DNA from: Chlorobium sp.
GTDB taxonomy: Bacteria > Bacteroidota > Chlorobiia > Chlorobiales > Chlorobiaceae
NCBI GenBank assembly: GCA_005862225.1
Contig: SZXV01000003.1
Span: 124,001-188,000 of the forward strand
Length of the DNA: 64,000 bases
Direction: 5' to 3'
Shown here: positions 34,119-44,472 of the stretch, piece after piece
Layout of the letters: each line of letters begins with the position of its first letter
Numbering within the stretch: the stretch's first letter is position 1
Notes under the pieces: model-generated
Databases searched by the model: none
The model's input: only the letters and a program-made list of their open reading frames with translations
Told to the model about the DNA's origin: nothing
Program-made: the position numbers and the translations under genes

Positions 34119-34808
34119 TCAGCGCCAGCCGAAAATTGACGTTCCGACACGGATCATGGTTGCTCCTTCATGAATGGCCTCCTCAAAATCACCGCTCATG
34201 CCCATCGAGAGTTCGGTAAGCTTCGAAGGATCAGGAGCTATGTCCCGAAGCGACTCAAGCAGCATGCGGAGTTGCCGGAACTCTTCCCGGGCAGCCACCC
34301 GATCATAAGAGGCAATGGTCATCAGCCCCCGCAGCGTAATGTTCGGGAGATGAAAAAGCGATGCAGCCTCCAAAAGGAGATCGTCCGGTGACATGCCGTA
34401 TTTGGATGTCTCTCCGGAGGTATTGACCTCAAGGAGATAGTCAACATGCAGATTGTGCTGGACTGCCCGTTTTGAGAGTTCTTCAGCCGTAGAGAGTTTG
34501 TCGATGCCGTGGACAAGTTTGACCTTGTCAATAATTGAGCGCACCTTGTTCGACTGCAGGTGGCCGATAAAATGCCATTCAATCGGAATATTCTCAAGCA
34601 GGGGATCTTCATATTTTTCAAGGAACTCCTGCACATAGCTCTCTCCGAACTCAACCTGTCCTGAGTCGAATGCTTCACGGACAAGCTCTGCCGATTTGGT
34701 TTTGGAAACAGCAATCAGGCGCACACTGGCAGGGTCTCTTCCTGCCTCAATGCACGCAGTGTTTATCTGTTTCCTTATTGCCTCAATATTGGATGCAATG
34801 CTCTCCAT
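34119..34808 (-). CDS. YggS/PROSC-family PLP homeostasis protein
   Basis: A 229-residue PLP-binding TIM-barrel protein with the cofactor lysine in IAVSKTKSAE, and EWHFIGHLQSNKVR, LLEVNTSGETSKYG and LSMGMSGDFEEAI, all family hallmarks. Keeps free pyridoxal phosphate in balance; no enzymatic turnover is known. Nine base pairs upstream of the cyclophilin-to-YggS junction, in a run of minus-strand housekeeping genes. Confidence 0.95.
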   Translation of the reverse strand: MESIASNIEAIRKQINTACIEAGRDPASVRLIAVSKTKSAELVREAFDSGQVEFGESYVQEFLEKYEDPLLENIPIEWHFIGHLQSNKVRSIIDKVKLVHGIDKLSTAEELSKRAVQHNLHVDYLLEVNTSGETSKYGMSPDDLLLEAASLFHLPNITLRGLMTIASYDRVAAREEFRQLRMLLESLRDIAPDPSKLTELSMGMSGDFEEAIHEGATMIRVGTSIFGWR

Positions 34809-34817
34809 GGTAACTTT

Positions 34818-35309
34818 TCAAGACTTTGCAGGAGGCACAATGGTCTCAATGGTGACCGGAACAAGGGGATTATCGTTATGGTCGGTTTTGACGGCGGCAA
34901 TTTTTTCCACCACATCCATTCCGGACTCCACGACGCCAAAGACGGTATACTGTCCGTCAAGGAAGGCATTGTCTTTATGATTGATATAGAACTGGCTGCC
35001 TGACGAAGCTCTCTGTGGATTGTTGTCCCGTGCAGCGGCAAGCGTTCCTTTTTTGTTTGGATGCTTGATTTCAGCCGGGATACGGGTTGAAGGTCCACCG
35101 GTTCCATGCAGCGAGCGTTTGTCCTCATGGCGTGAGAGCGGGTCGCCGGTCTGAATCATGAAGCCGTCAATCACCCGGTGAAAACGGATGCCGTCGTAGT
35201 AGTTTTCGCCGGTGAGCTTGATGAAGTTGTCGCGGTGCAGCGGAGTGTCGTCGTAAAGGCTGATGGTAATGTCGCCAAGGCTTGTCTTGATAATAAACTG
35301 TTCGGCCAT
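34818..35309 (-). CDS. Cyclophilin-type peptidyl-prolyl cis-trans isomerase
   Basis: A 163-residue protein without a signal peptide, therefore cytoplasmic. Catalytic motif FHRVIDGFMIQTGDP with the active Arg, then SSGSQFYINHKDNAFLDGQY and YTVFGVVESGMDVV, are all present. Speeds proline isomerisation during protein folding. 25 bp separate it from the upstream TPR gene. Confidence 0.96.
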   Translation of the reverse strand: MAEQFIIKTSLGDITISLYDDTPLHRDNFIKLTGENYYDGIRFHRVIDGFMIQTGDPLSRHEDKRSLHGTGGPSTRIPAEIKHPNKKGTLAAARDNNPQRASSGSQFYINHKDNAFLDGQYTVFGVVESGMDVVEKIAAVKTDHNDNPLVPVTIETIVPPAKS

Positions 35310-35342
35310 GTGAGAAGTATTTAAAAGTAAAAATTGAGGTTA

Positions 35343-36011
35343 TTAGAGGTTTCCGGAAATCTGCCAGAGCGACCGTTGTGCGACAGCGGCCCCTGTTGAA
35401 CCGGGATAATCAGCAATAATTTTTTTATAGAGTTCGGCAGCTTTTTTAAGCTGGTTTGACTGCTGATAACTGTTCGCAGCATGGGTAAGATATTGCGCCT
35501 TGAGGACGCTGTTGTCAGCCTTTTTTGATGCATCCTGATAGCTTTCTGCTGCTGGCCCGAACTGGTTTTTATTGAAATAGCAGTCACCCGCGCCGGAAAG
35601 GGCGGCAGCGGCAAGGTCATTATTTGCTATCGTTACCGTTTTGAACACTTTAAGGGCACTGTCAAACTCTCCAAGAGAGTAGTACGCATTGGCAAGCAGC
35701 AGGTTTGCCATATTTCCGCTTCGAGTTCCGGTAAAGTTGCCTGCGTATTGCCCGGCAATCTTTTTCAGTCCGGGAATATTACCCTTTCCGTTGATGGCAA
35801 TTTGATACTCGCCCTGGTCAAGGAGTGGTGTAATCCGGGAGAGTTGCAGCGACGACTCCAGCTCATTTGTCTTCTGATAGTTAATCCAGAAGAATGTTCC
35901 CCCCACTAAAATAGCAAGCAACACAAGTGCGCTGATAATCGCATTTTTATATTTAATGGCAATGTAGAGAAGATTTTCCTCTGTCGATGGTTTTATGATA
36001 CTCTGTTCCAT
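35343..36011 (-). CDS. TPR protein with single membrane anchor (YfgM-like)
   Basis: 222 residues: a short cytoplasmic N-terminus, one membrane helix (ISALVLLAILVGGTFFWI, about 30-47), then TPR-type repeats (NLLLANAYYSLGEFDSALKV, GDCYFNKNQFGPAAESYQDA, ANSYQQSNQLKKAAELYKKI). The layout is that of YfgM and related ancillary SecYEG or cell-division TPR proteins facing the periplasm. A role in protein traffic is inferred from topology only. Confidence 0.8.
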   Translation of the reverse strand: MEQSIIKPSTEENLLYIAIKYKNAIISALVLLAILVGGTFFWINYQKTNELESSLQLSRITPLLDQGEYQIAINGKGNIPGLKKIAGQYAGNFTGTRSGNMANLLLANAYYSLGEFDSALKVFKTVTIANNDLAAAALSGAGDCYFNKNQFGPAAESYQDASKKADNSVLKAQYLTHAANSYQQSNQLKKAAELYKKIIADYPGSTGAAVAQRSLWQISGNL

Positions 36012-36122
36012 AAGCTCTTTTTCGGGTTACTGCTTCTGTTGCGGTTTGGCCCTCAACCTAAGCAAGTTTGCATGAATTTCAAAATATTTGCAGGGCAACG
36101 TCCATTCGAAGGGTGAAGCGGG

Positions 36123-36896
36123 TTATGAAGCCGGTAATCTAAACAATTCAGTGGTATTCCTTGCAATAGCTTCAGCGGCCTCTTCCAGTGAAATCTCCCG
36201 GATATGAGCGATGCTTTCTGTGACAAGACGAACCCACGCTGGTTCGTTTCTTTTTCCTCTCCAGGGTACAGGCGCGAGGTAAGGCGCATCGGTTTCAGTG
36301 AGCAGGTCATCAAGAGCCACACTTCGGATGACATCGGGCAAGAGAGAGCGTTTGTAGGTTACCGTGCCGGGAATGGAGAGCTTGAAGCCCATGCGGATAC
36401 ACGCATTTGCAATCTCGACATCACCGGAAAAACAGTGCATGACGCCGCGCATACCCGAATGACTCTCTTCAGCAAGAATATGCAGCATATCTTCCCAGGC
36501 ATCCCGGCAATGGATAACCACCGGCATGTCAAGCGATTGGGCAAGCCTCAGCATCTCACGGAAGGCATGATGCTGTGCTGAGCGGTTATAGTCTGGATAG
36601 TGGTAGTCCAGGCCGATCTCTCCGATGGCAACAACTTTTGGTGAATCTGCAAGTCTTGCCAGTTCAGCGAAAACACACTCGTCTACAGGCTGGGTTGCTT
36701 CATGAGGGTGAAGGCCGACGTTGGCGTATATAAAGTCAACCTGGCTGGCTAGTTCAATTGATTTTCGGCTTGTTGCAACGTCAACTCCGGGGTCGATGAG
36801 CACGCTGACCTGTGCCTCTTTCAGACGCTCTATAACCTCATGACGATCCTGGTCGAATTCGGGGAACGAGAGATGGCAATGGGTATCAACAAACAT
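36123..36896 (-). CDS. tatD: TatD-family metal-dependent DNase
   Basis: A 257-residue TIM-barrel hydrolase starting MFVDTHCHLSFPEFDQDR with the metal-binding HxH, then AIGEIGLDYH, PVVIHCRDAWEDML, GVMHCFSGD and LLTETDAPYL, the complete family set. TatD enzymes are 3'-5' nucleases linked to DNA repair and RNA quality control. The frame extends nine bases to a TTG, but the ATG at 36896 matches the family start. It begins just before the lspA stop codon region. Confidence 0.94.
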   Translation of the reverse strand: MFVDTHCHLSFPEFDQDRHEVIERLKEAQVSVLIDPGVDVATSRKSIELASQVDFIYANVGLHPHEATQPVDECVFAELARLADSPKVVAIGEIGLDYHYPDYNRSAQHHAFREMLRLAQSLDMPVVIHCRDAWEDMLHILAEESHSGMRGVMHCFSGDVEIANACIRMGFKLSIPGTVTYKRSLLPDVIRSVALDDLLTETDAPYLAPVPWRGKRNEPAWVRLVTESIAHIREISLEEAAEAIARNTTELFRLPAS

Positions 36897-36901
36897 CACT
36901 G

Positions 36902-37396
36902 TCAAGCGCTTTTTTTGCTGTCAGGAAAGACTTTTTCATGAAAAATAATCAGCAGACAGGCGCCAATGGAGATAGCAGAGTCTGCAATATTGAAAATAGG
37001 CCAAAGGGAGAGGTATGTGCCAAAAATATAACCGTTGTAAAGATCAAAATAGATGAAATCAACAACATGGCCAATGGTTATACGGTCAATCATGTTGCCG
37101 ATGCCTCCGCCTGTAATGAGGGCAAAAGGAACAAGAAAGAGCGCAGTCCGGTTGTTTGACCTGAAAACATAGACAAGCACAACAGCGGTAATGAGCCCGG
37201 TAAGAAGGAGAAGTACAGCCGGGGGGGCAAATTCAAGGCCAAAAGCGATACCTTTGTTCTCAGCGTAGGTGAGCGAAAAAAAATCCTGAATTATCGAGAT
37301 GCTTTGCGCTTTGTCCCTGAGGAAGGCAAGAGCAAGTTTTTTGGTCAACTGATCAGCGGTAATAACCAGAAGGACAAGAGAGAAAAACCATTTCAT
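36902..37396 (-). CDS. lspA: Lipoprotein signal peptidase (signal peptidase II)
   Basis: A 164-residue membrane aspartyl protease that removes the signal peptide of lipoproteins such as the lipocalin in this window. Four hydrophobic segments, with [29 protein letters not shown] (first catalytic Asp) and [14 protein letters not shown] (second Asp). Three bases separate it from aroE. Confidence 0.96.
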   Translation of the reverse strand: MKWFFSLVLLVITADQLTKKLALAFLRDKAQSISIIQDFFSLTYAENKGIAFGLEFAPPAVLLLLTGLITAVVLVYVFRSNNRTALFLVPFALITGGGIGNMIDRITIGHVVDFIYFDLYNGYIFGTYLSLWPIFNIADSAISIGACLLIIFHEKVFPDSKKSA

Positions 37397-37399
37397 GGG

Positions 37400-38266
37400 T
37401 CAGATCTGTTGTTGTTGAATTTCTTGCAAAAGAGCTGCTCGTACTTCAGCGATGGGCATTTGCATATTAGTCCAGAGTGTAAATGCCCGTTCAGCCTGGC
37501 CGATCAGCATCTCGATGCCTGATATGGTTGTGGCCCCTGCCTGCTCCGCTGCATGCAACAATGGAGTATCGAACGGGTTGTAAACCATGTCGTAGACAAT
37601 CTGGTCAGCATTGAGTAATTCACGGTCAAGAGGAATAATTGATCGTTCACCATCTCTCCCTCTGGTGCCAACAGGTGTGGCATTGACAATAACGCGGCAC
37701 TCTCTTATGGGTTCTGGTTCAGTCAGACGCAAGATGGTGAGGGGCGCACTGTTGTTATAACCCGTATGGTCAAGAAGGGCGCAGGCTTTTTCAGTGTCAC
37801 GCACGAAAAGCAGAATTTCCTTTGGGGCGAAAAATCGATTGAATGCTTCTATTGCTGCCAGCGAAGCGCCGCCGCCGCCAAAAATGGAAACCGTATTGTC
37901 TGCTATGCTCTCCCTGTATGGCAGAAGCGGTGCGGCAAAACCAGCAATGTCAGTGTTGTGGCCAGTGAGTTTTCCCTTTTCATTGACAATGGTGTTGACG
38001 GCCTGTATGGATGCCGCTTCTTCAGAGAGTTCATCAAGAAAGGGGACAACAGTTTTCTTGTAGGGTATGGTGACATTAAATCCGGCAATTCCGAGCGCTC
38101 TTGCGCCGCGCAGTGCATCCTGTACCTGATCGGGTTCAGCAATGTTGAAAACGGTGTAATGAAACGGAAGATCAAGCGCCCGGAAGGCCGTATTATGAAT
38201 GAGCGGAGAGTATGAATAATCAACTGTCCGTCCGAGAAGAGCAAAGATTTTTGTTGCTTTCGTCAT
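37400..38266 (-). CDS. aroE: Shikimate dehydrogenase
   Basis: NADPH-dependent reduction of 3-dehydroshikimate in aromatic amino acid synthesis. 288 residues with [13 protein letters not shown] (substrate), [10 protein letters not shown] with the catalytic lysine, VNTIV and GHNTDIAGF, and [14 protein letters not shown] as nucleotide site. The ATG overlaps the upstream TPR gene by 4 bp, so the two are translated together. Confidence 0.95.
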   Translation of the reverse strand: MTKATKIFALLGRTVDYSYSPLIHNTAFRALDLPFHYTVFNIAEPDQVQDALRGARALGIAGFNVTIPYKKTVVPFLDELSEEAASIQAVNTIVNEKGKLTGHNTDIAGFAAPLLPYRESIADNTVSIFGGGGASLAAIEAFNRFFAPKEILLFVRDTEKACALLDHTGYNNSAPLTILRLTEPEPIRECRVIVNATPVGTRGRDGERSIIPLDRELLNADQIVYDMVYNPFDTPLLHAAEQAGATTISGIEMLIGQAERAFTLWTNMQMPIAEVRAALLQEIQQQQI

Positions 38267-39660
38267 GAAATACCGAGCATCCGTCTGACGGAATCCTGCT
38301 GATAGAGTTCCGGAAATGTGCTCTGGAACAGCTCTTTTTTATCCGGATCAATCTTGAATGCTTTGCTCAACGCCTTCAGTGTGCTGAGTTTGTCGCCCAT
38401 GGCGAAATACGCAGCGGCAATTTCAAAATGGGCATCAGCAGAAAGCGGCTGAAGCTTCAGTGACTGCTGCAGTGCATCAATTGATGCGTTGACAAGACCG
38501 TCTTCTCTGAGCACTATTGCCAAATCGACCCAGATCTGCGGATTATCCGGCTCAATGGTAATGATCTGCTGGTACGTTGCCACAGCCTTGTCAAGAAAGT
38601 TGAGGTTGTACTCAATCTCTGCTTTAAGGAGCAGAAACTCAACGCTGTCGGCGGTTGTTTTCAGCGCTTCGAGTGTGGCATCATAAGCATCATCGTACTC
38701 TTCAAGCGCCTCATGGCAACAGGCCAGCGCAAACCATGCATCTGCAAATTCAGGGTTGATGGCGATGCATCGGCTATAGCATGGTATGGCATCACTGTAC
38801 CGCTCAAGCTCTTCATAAGCTATGCCGAGATTGTAGAGGGCATTGATGTCATCAGGCTCATATTCCAGTGTTTTCAGATAGCTTTCCGCAGCCTCTTCAA
38901 TAAAACCGGTAATAGCCAGGACATTTGCCCGGTTATACCATGCCGAGCTGAAATCATCAGCAATGGCGAGCGCCATATCATAACATTGAAGAGCGTCGTC
39001 AAAGCGCTTCATTTTGCTCAGCACCAGACCGTTATTGTACCAGGCGTTGACGTTGTATGGATCCTGATCAACCGTGTTGCGGTAACAGAGGGTGCTCTCC
39101 TCAAGTTTGTCAAGAACGTCCTTGCAGTAGGCAAGCTCGTACCACGCATCAGCAAACTCTTTGTCAATCTCCAGAGAGCGTTCAAAGTCAGCCTCGGCCT
39201 CTTCAAAGCGTTCCAGCCGCTGCATGATAATGCCGCGATAATAATAATACTCTTTTTCAAGCGAAGGCTCGATCGTACTATCCTCAATCTCTGCAAGGGA
39301 CTGCTCGAAATTGCCGATATTAAAGTAGCCGAGTGCAAGGTTCAGACGCATTTCACTGTCCGACGGGCTGAAGACAACCGCTTTTTGAAATGCTTCAAGC
39401 GCCTCTTCGAAAAAGCCGTTAAGTGTCAGGCTGTTGCCAAGAAAAAACCAGGTTTCCGTATTGCAGGGCGCAATCTCAGCCAGACGACGGGCAACGGCCA
39501 ATCCCTCAAGCAGAAATCCGTCTTCATTATATTGAGTGATCCGGTCAAGAAGCTCCTCCGAATCAAACATGCAGTCAAGGTTACTGAGGTCAGGCTGTTC
39601 TTTACCTGACGCTCCCGTTGGATAGAAATGATTATCGTCGAAAAAATCAGGCATGTTCAT
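38263..39660 (-). CDS. Large TPR-repeat protein
   Basis: About 465 residues made of at least eleven tandem 34-residue TPR units (for example [60 protein letters not shown]). No signal peptide or membrane helix, acidic, so a cytoplasmic scaffold. The frame is open from a TTG at 39678, but ATGs at 39660 and 39654 are likelier. Partner proteins are unknown; conserved as an aroE neighbour only by position here. Confidence 0.85.
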   Translation of the reverse strand: MNMPDFFDDNHFYPTGASGKEQPDLSNLDCMFDSEELLDRITQYNEDGFLLEGLAVARRLAEIAPCNTETWFFLGNSLTLNGFFEEALEAFQKAVVFSPSDSEMRLNLALGYFNIGNFEQSLAEIEDSTIEPSLEKEYYYYRGIIMQRLERFEEAEADFERSLEIDKEFADAWYELAYCKDVLDKLEESTLCYRNTVDQDPYNVNAWYNNGLVLSKMKRFDDALQCYDMALAIADDFSSAWYNRANVLAITGFIEEAAESYLKTLEYEPDDINALYNLGIAYEELERYSDAIPCYSRCIAINPEFADAWFALACCHEALEEYDDAYDATLEALKTTADSVEFLLLKAEIEYNLNFLDKAVATYQQIITIEPDNPQIWVDLAIVLREDGLVNASIDALQQSLKLQPLSADAHFEIAAAYFAMGDKLSTLKALSKAFKIDPDKKELFQSTFPELYQQDSVRRMLGIS

Positions 39661-39769
39661 AAAAAAAACACCATTCAAAAGTTTCTTTATCTTTCAGTGG
39701 TCATGTTAATCATCATCAAATATAACAGAATTTTATTAAGAAAAACATTCTGCCGGGTGAGGGGGCAGT

Positions 39770-41641
39770 TCACGGCCGGTAAAAACGGTCGATGGCTTCG
39801 GCGGCTTTTTGCCCTGCAGTTGTTCTCAGCTCTTCAAAAGTTGCATGCGCAACACCCTCAGCCGAGCCGAAACGTTCAAGGAGTTTAAAGGCTGTCTTTT
39901 CTCCAATTCCTGCAATGGTGGTGAGTTCTGTCTGCAGAGTTCGCTCCGATCTCAGTTTGCGGTGATAGGTCACGGCAAAGCGGTGCGCTTCGTCACGCAT
40001 TTGCTGGAGAAGCTTGAGCGCGGGAGATGTTTTGGGCAGATTGAATGGATCAGGTGACTGCGGCGTAAAGATCTCCTCAATGCGTTTTGCCAGTCCAATA
40101 ACCGGTAAAGAAAGTCCGAGAGCGTTCAGGGTGTGAAACGCGGTGTTGACCTGTCCTTTGCCCCCATCGACCACAATGAGGTCCGGCCAGGGGAGTTCGG
40201 CAGAAAGAGAGCCACTGTAACGTCGGCGGATCACCTCTTCCATGGCGGCGTAGTCGTCCGAGCCCTCAAAAGTTCTCAGTTTAAACTTCCGGTAATCTGA
40301 TTTTTTTGGTTTTCCTTTTTCAAAACAGACCATGGAGCTCACATAATCAGTGCCTTGCAGATGGGAATTATCAAAACATTCAATGCGTTGTGGCACTTTT
40401 TGCAGATGGAGCAGCTCTCTGAGTGCCGTCAGCCCGAAGTGCTCCCGGGCAATTTCGCCTCTCTTTTGCTTCTGGATAAGGTACTCTTCAAGGTGGTGCC
40501 GGGCGTTCTGGCGGCACATCTCGACCAGGTGCGCTTTTTCACCGATTTGCGGCACGATGAAACGGATCTGTTTTTTCTCCGGCTGCTTTTCCACAATAAA
40601 CGCCCGCAGCGTCTCCTCCTCCTCAGGCCCAATTGCTTCCTGCAGCAGAATCTCATCAGGCAGGCCTTCAAGAGTTTCGATATAGTATTTTTCGACTACT
40701 CTCGCCTGCAAGCCTGCGTCACTTTCTCCATCGGTATTGTTCATATATATACGCTGTGAGCCAAGCAGCTTTCCCTCCCGAATTTTAAACACCACACCGC
40801 AACCATCATCCTCGCCAGCGGCAACAGCAAAGACATCCCGATCCACTTCGTCACCCGCAATCATCTTCTGCCGCTCAGCATACCGTTTCAGACTTTCAAT
40901 CTGTGCTTTTATCTCTGCGGCCTGTTCAAACTTCAGCTCCCGTGCATAGCGCAGCATGGATTCTGTGAGTGAGCGGATCATTGTTGAGGTCTTTCCTTTT
41001 AACAGTCTGATAATCTCATTGATCATAATGAGATAATCTTCTTCTGACTGAAGGCCCTCACAAGGCCCCTTGCATTTATGGATATGATAGTCGAGGCAAA
41101 TCTTGAATTTACGTGCGGCAATATTTTCCTCACTCAAGCGGAATTTGCAGCTCCGCACAGGAAAAATCGAGCCGATAAGATCCATAATGGAACGGAGTTG
41201 GCCCGCTTCAGTATAAGGACCGAACCAGGTGGAGCCGTCTCTTCTTCGCTGGCGGGAAAAGAGAATGCGCGGAAAGGGTTCATTGGTGATAACAAGGTAG
41301 GGATAGGTTTTGTCATCCTTGAGGTTGATGTTGTAGCGGGGTTTCAGCTCCTTGATCAGATTGTTTTCAAGAATCAATGCCTCAACCTCTGAAGAGGTGA
41401 TAATAACCTCAAAATCCTCAATATGGGTGACCAGCACCAATGTTTTGCCAAAGAGCTGTTGTGCATTGCGGAAATAGGAGCGAACCCTGTTGCGGAGATT
41501 TTTTGCCTTGCCGACATAGATCACCCTGCCACCTGCATTTCTGAACTGGTAGACACCTGGTGAGGTGGGCAGTGTGGCAAGCTTCTGATAAAGCGCTTTT
41601 TTTATGTCGGATCGGGCGACATCTTCATCAATCGTATCCAT
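39770..41641 (-). CDS. uvrC: Excinuclease ABC subunit C
   Basis: Makes both incisions in nucleotide excision repair. 623 residues in the normal order: GIY-YIG nuclease (SPGVYQFRNAGGRVIYVGKA at about 28-47), UVR motif (ARELKFEQAAEIKAQIESL), RNase H-like C-terminal nuclease (ECFDNSHLQGTDYVSSMV; IVVDGGKGQ) and two helix-hairpin-helix motifs at the end (IAGIGEKTAFKLLERFGS). Complete. Confidence 0.97.
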   Translation of the reverse strand: MDTIDEDVARSDIKKALYQKLATLPTSPGVYQFRNAGGRVIYVGKAKNLRNRVRSYFRNAQQLFGKTLVLVTHIEDFEVIITSSEVEALILENNLIKELKPRYNINLKDDKTYPYLVITNEPFPRILFSRQRRRDGSTWFGPYTEAGQLRSIMDLIGSIFPVRSCKFRLSEENIAARKFKICLDYHIHKCKGPCEGLQSEEDYLIMINEIIRLLKGKTSTMIRSLTESMLRYARELKFEQAAEIKAQIESLKRYAERQKMIAGDEVDRDVFAVAAGEDDGCGVVFKIREGKLLGSQRIYMNNTDGESDAGLQARVVEKYYIETLEGLPDEILLQEAIGPEEEETLRAFIVEKQPEKKQIRFIVPQIGEKAHLVEMCRQNARHHLEEYLIQKQKRGEIAREHFGLTALRELLHLQKVPQRIECFDNSHLQGTDYVSSMVCFEKGKPKKSDYRKFKLRTFEGSDDYAAMEEVIRRRYSGSLSAELPWPDLIVVDGGKGQVNTAFHTLNALGLSLPVIGLAKRIEEIFTPQSPDPFNLPKTSPALKLLQQMRDEAHRFAVTYHRKLRSERTLQTELTTIAGIGEKTAFKLLERFGSAEGVAHATFEELRTTAGQKAAEAIDRFYRP

Positions 41642-41682
41642 AGGTAATTGTCTTGTTTGGTCTCTTCAGCTTTTTTCTGAAA

Positions 41683-41718
41683 ACAGAAAAGCCGCACTCC
41701 AAGATGCGGCTTTTCTGT
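41683..41718 (-). terminator. Terminator hairpin between uvrC and the transporter unit
   Basis: Perfect 14-bp stem (ACAGAAAAGCCGCA and its complement) with an 8-nt loop and A- or T-rich flanks on both sides. It can terminate the minus-strand transporter unit that ends at 41749; the sequence after it on that strand starts TTTTC. Confidence 0.75.
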
Positions 41719-41748
41719 GAAAAAAAAGAGGAGATTGTCTCCTGATGC

Positions 41749-41973
41749 CTATGCAATAACATCATATTCGCCCTTGAGCGCAAATACCCCGAAGGTAATA
41801 AGGCTGAAGGCAATGATGGGCATCAGAACGACAATGACGATTGACCAGAAAATCCAGTTCTCTTCACTGGGTTTTGCTGCGATCTCTTTCATGGCCTGCA
41901 TGATCACCAGCGGGATGATTCCAATTCCCATGAGTGACCATACAATACCGAAAAGTTTTTTAATGGCTGACAT
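41749..41973 (-). CDS. Small two-helix membrane protein (DUF6814-like)
   Basis: A 74-residue protein with two hydrophobic helices (LFGIVWSLMGIGIIPLVIMQ and FWSIVIVVLMPIIAFSLITFG). Small proteins of this layout are commonly found right after MHS-type MFS transporter genes; here it starts 27 bp after the transporter stop. May be an accessory subunit of the transporter (inference). Confidence 0.7.
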   Translation of the reverse strand: MSAIKKLFGIVWSLMGIGIIPLVIMQAMKEIAAKPSEENWIFWSIVIVVLMPIIAFSLITFGVFALKGEYDVIA

Positions 41974-42000
41974 AATAAAATAAAATTAAAAGTTTCTTGG

Positions 42001-43578
42001 TTACTCAACGTCCATATTGTTGGTTTTATTGGAGATGTACAGCATTCCGATCACAAAGCTTACGCTTGCAATCAGTATCGGATACCACAGACCGGCAAGC
42101 GGATCGGCAGGAGGCAGACCAGGCGCAGGACGGGTTGCTTCAACAAGACGGGTTGAGATAAGCGGAACCAGACCACCAAAGACGCCGTTGCCGATATGGT
42201 AAGGCAGTGACATCGAAGTGTAGCGGATACGTGTCGGGAAGATCTCAACAAGGAATGCCGCAATCGGACCGTACACCATGGTGACGAAAATCACCTGGAT
42301 GAGAACAAGACCAATCATCTTGTAGTAGCTCTCCTGTGGAAGAGTCGCTTCCTTCTTTGTTTCAGGTTTCAGCTTGCCTGCTGCTGCAAGTGCGGCCTTT
42401 TTTGCCTCATCAAGCGGGATGGTCTCCTTTTTGGTCTCTTTGTAGGTCGTGCCATCAGTGAAAGTTTTTTTCGTGATGGTTGTGGTAACGGTGTCAGTGC
42501 CTTTTACTGCCTCTTTTTTCTCAACAGTCGTCTTCTCGACAACCTCGGTTTTCTGTTTGAGATCAGCCTCATTGTACATGAGCGTGTAGATCGGTCTGTA
42601 GGCAATAACAGCAATAAGCATACCAGCCATCATGATGTACTTCCGTCCGATTTTGTCGGAAAGAGCACCGAAGATGATAAAGAATGGTGTGCCGATAAGC
42701 AGCGCAATCGAAATGATAAGGTTACTCTGCACAAATTCAACGTTACAGGCATTCTGCAAAAATGAGAGTGCATAGAACTGACCTGTGTACCAGACAACAC
42801 CCTGGCCGGCGGTTGCACCAAGAAGAGCGATCAGCACCATTTTCAGGTTATCCTTCTGCTTGAAGCTTTCAGCCAGAGGGTTAGCGGAGGTCTTGCCCTC
42901 TTTTTTCATCTTCACAAACATCGGCGATTCAGACATCTTCATACGGATAAAGACCGACACTCCGACAAGAAGCGCTGAAAGGATGAAGGGAATGCGCCAT
43001 CCCCAGTCAGAGAAGGTTTCAACGCCAAGTGATTGGCGGACAATGAGAATAACGCCGAGCGCAAGAAAGAGACCCATGGTTGCCGTTGTCTGGATAAAGC
43101 TGGTCCAGAAGCCCCGCTGACCTGTCGGAGAGTGCTCTGCGACATACGTGGCCGCACCACCGTACTCACCTCCAAGAGCAAGACCCTGCAATAATCGCAA
43201 AGCAAAAACAATCGCAGGAGCAAAAAAGCCGATCGTTTTATAACCGGGAACAAGACCAATGGCAAAAGTTGAGCCGCCCATGATGACCAGGGTCACAAGA
43301 AAGGTGTATTTCCGTCCGATAAGGTCACCAAGACGACCAAAAAAGAGAGCACCAAACGGCCTGATAACAAAACCGGCGGCAAAGGTAGCCAGAGTGGCAA
43401 GCAGTGCCGCAGTCGGGTTATCTTTTGGAAAAAACTGTTCTGAGATAATTTTCGCAAGAGTACCGAAAATATAAAAGTCATACCATTCGATGAGCGTCCC
43501 GACCGAGGAAGCGGCAATAACCCGCCGGGTGCTTGACACCTCTTCGGTTTGAGAAACGTTTGTGACATGTTGTGCCAT
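42001..43578 (-). CDS. MFS transporter, metabolite:H+ symporter (MHS) family with hydrophilic insert
   Basis: A 525-residue member of the group that carries osmolytes and carboxylates (ProP, KgtP, ShiA relatives). Signatures: GTLIEWYDFYIFG near the start, RPFGALFFGRLGDLIGRKYTF loop with the MFS motif, and RLLQGLALGGEYGGAATYVAEH. Twelve membrane segments. Unusual is a charged stretch of about 75 residues (roughly 338-412, rich in Lys, Thr and Glu) inserted between late membrane segments. Substrate not predictable. Preceded by a universal stress gene and followed by a small membrane protein. Confidence 0.9.
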   Translation of the reverse strand: MAQHVTNVSQTEEVSSTRRVIAASSVGTLIEWYDFYIFGTLAKIISEQFFPKDNPTAALLATLATFAAGFVIRPFGALFFGRLGDLIGRKYTFLVTLVIMGGSTFAIGLVPGYKTIGFFAPAIVFALRLLQGLALGGEYGGAATYVAEHSPTGQRGFWTSFIQTTATMGLFLALGVILIVRQSLGVETFSDWGWRIPFILSALLVGVSVFIRMKMSESPMFVKMKKEGKTSANPLAESFKQKDNLKMVLIALLGATAGQGVVWYTGQFYALSFLQNACNVEFVQSNLIISIALLIGTPFFIIFGALSDKIGRKYIMMAGMLIAVIAYRPIYTLMYNEADLKQKTEVVEKTTVEKKEAVKGTDTVTTTITKKTFTDGTTYKETKKETIPLDEAKKAALAAAGKLKPETKKEATLPQESYYKMIGLVLIQVIFVTMVYGPIAAFLVEIFPTRIRYTSMSLPYHIGNGVFGGLVPLISTRLVEATRPAPGLPPADPLAGLWYPILIASVSFVIGMLYISNKTNNMDVE

Positions 43579-43655
43579 AAAAGTTTGCTTTGATAGTTAA
43601 AAAAATTGTTGTGAACTTTCCTGTCAACCGTTGACCGGCGTAATGAGTAATGCGC

Positions 43656-44093
43656 CTACTTGATAAACTCGTGCTCGTTTTCCTTGACAACCAGCACCGG
43701 ACATGGAGCGCGACGAATCACGTGTTCGGCTACGCTGCCGAGAATCATCCGTTTCAGTCCCCGACGGCCATGTGAACCCATGATAATGACATCAGCCTCC
43801 TGGCGTTTGGCATAATCAAGAATGCACTCTTCAGCAAATCCTTCATAGATCACATAATCGGCAACAATGCCTGCCATCTTTTCCTCTTCAATCAGAGAAA
43901 GAAGTTTTTGTTCTTCTTCTGCACGCTCCTTTTCAAGGCCGTGAGAATAAGTGATAGTTGGGTCGTTCTCAATAACGCCGACCAGAAAGACTTGCCCATT
44001 GGAAAGCCTTGCAAACTCGTTGGCGTATTGCAGCGCCTTGCGCGACAAAGCAGAGAAATCAACCGGGCAGATGATTTTTTTAATGGTAATCAT
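43656..44093 (-). CDS. Universal stress protein (UspA family)
   Basis: A 145-residue single-domain protein with the ATP-binding pattern GSHGRRGLKRMILGSVAEHV and the ending CPVLVVKE, so of the nucleotide-binding type. KKIICPVDFSALSRKAL forms the first strand and loop. Located 77 bp upstream of the transporter gene on the same strand; usp genes often accompany transporters, but cotranscription is only suggested. Confidence 0.93.
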   Translation of the reverse strand: MITIKKIICPVDFSALSRKALQYANEFARLSNGQVFLVGVIENDPTITYSHGLEKERAEEEQKLLSLIEEEKMAGIVADYVIYEGFAEECILDYAKRQEADVIIMGSHGRRGLKRMILGSVAEHVIRRAPCPVLVVKENEHEFIK

Positions 44094-44472
44094 AGTACCG
44101 CTGTTGTGTTTAAGTTATTGAATTTTAATGCATTGAATCTGATGTACTACAAAAAGAACACTTTAAAACTGGTCAAAATTCACCGGTTCATCGATGTTCC
44201 AGGCAAAAAGGTATGCACGAAGAGCAGACGCTTTTTACTCACGCAAAACAGTGCCAACATGTTTAGTGCCAAGAGGCAGTAGAAACCTGAGTATGCAGAA
44301 ACGGTTTCTGTATGCCGAAAAAATGTAAAACAAAGATAATTAAGCCTGTTCGCGTCTAAAATACTGTCGGCTCTCACACAATATCACCAAATTCCCCTAA
44401 GTAACAATTGTTATTTTAAGGAAATACCACCTTCACAAGAATTGAAACGGATATAATAAACGAAATATAAAA
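44094..44472. other. Intergenic region upstream of the stress-protein gene
   Basis: About 380 bp, AT-rich, without a coding region I can support. It should contain the promoter of the stress-protein/transporter unit. No repeat or RNA gene was recognised. Confidence 0.5.
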
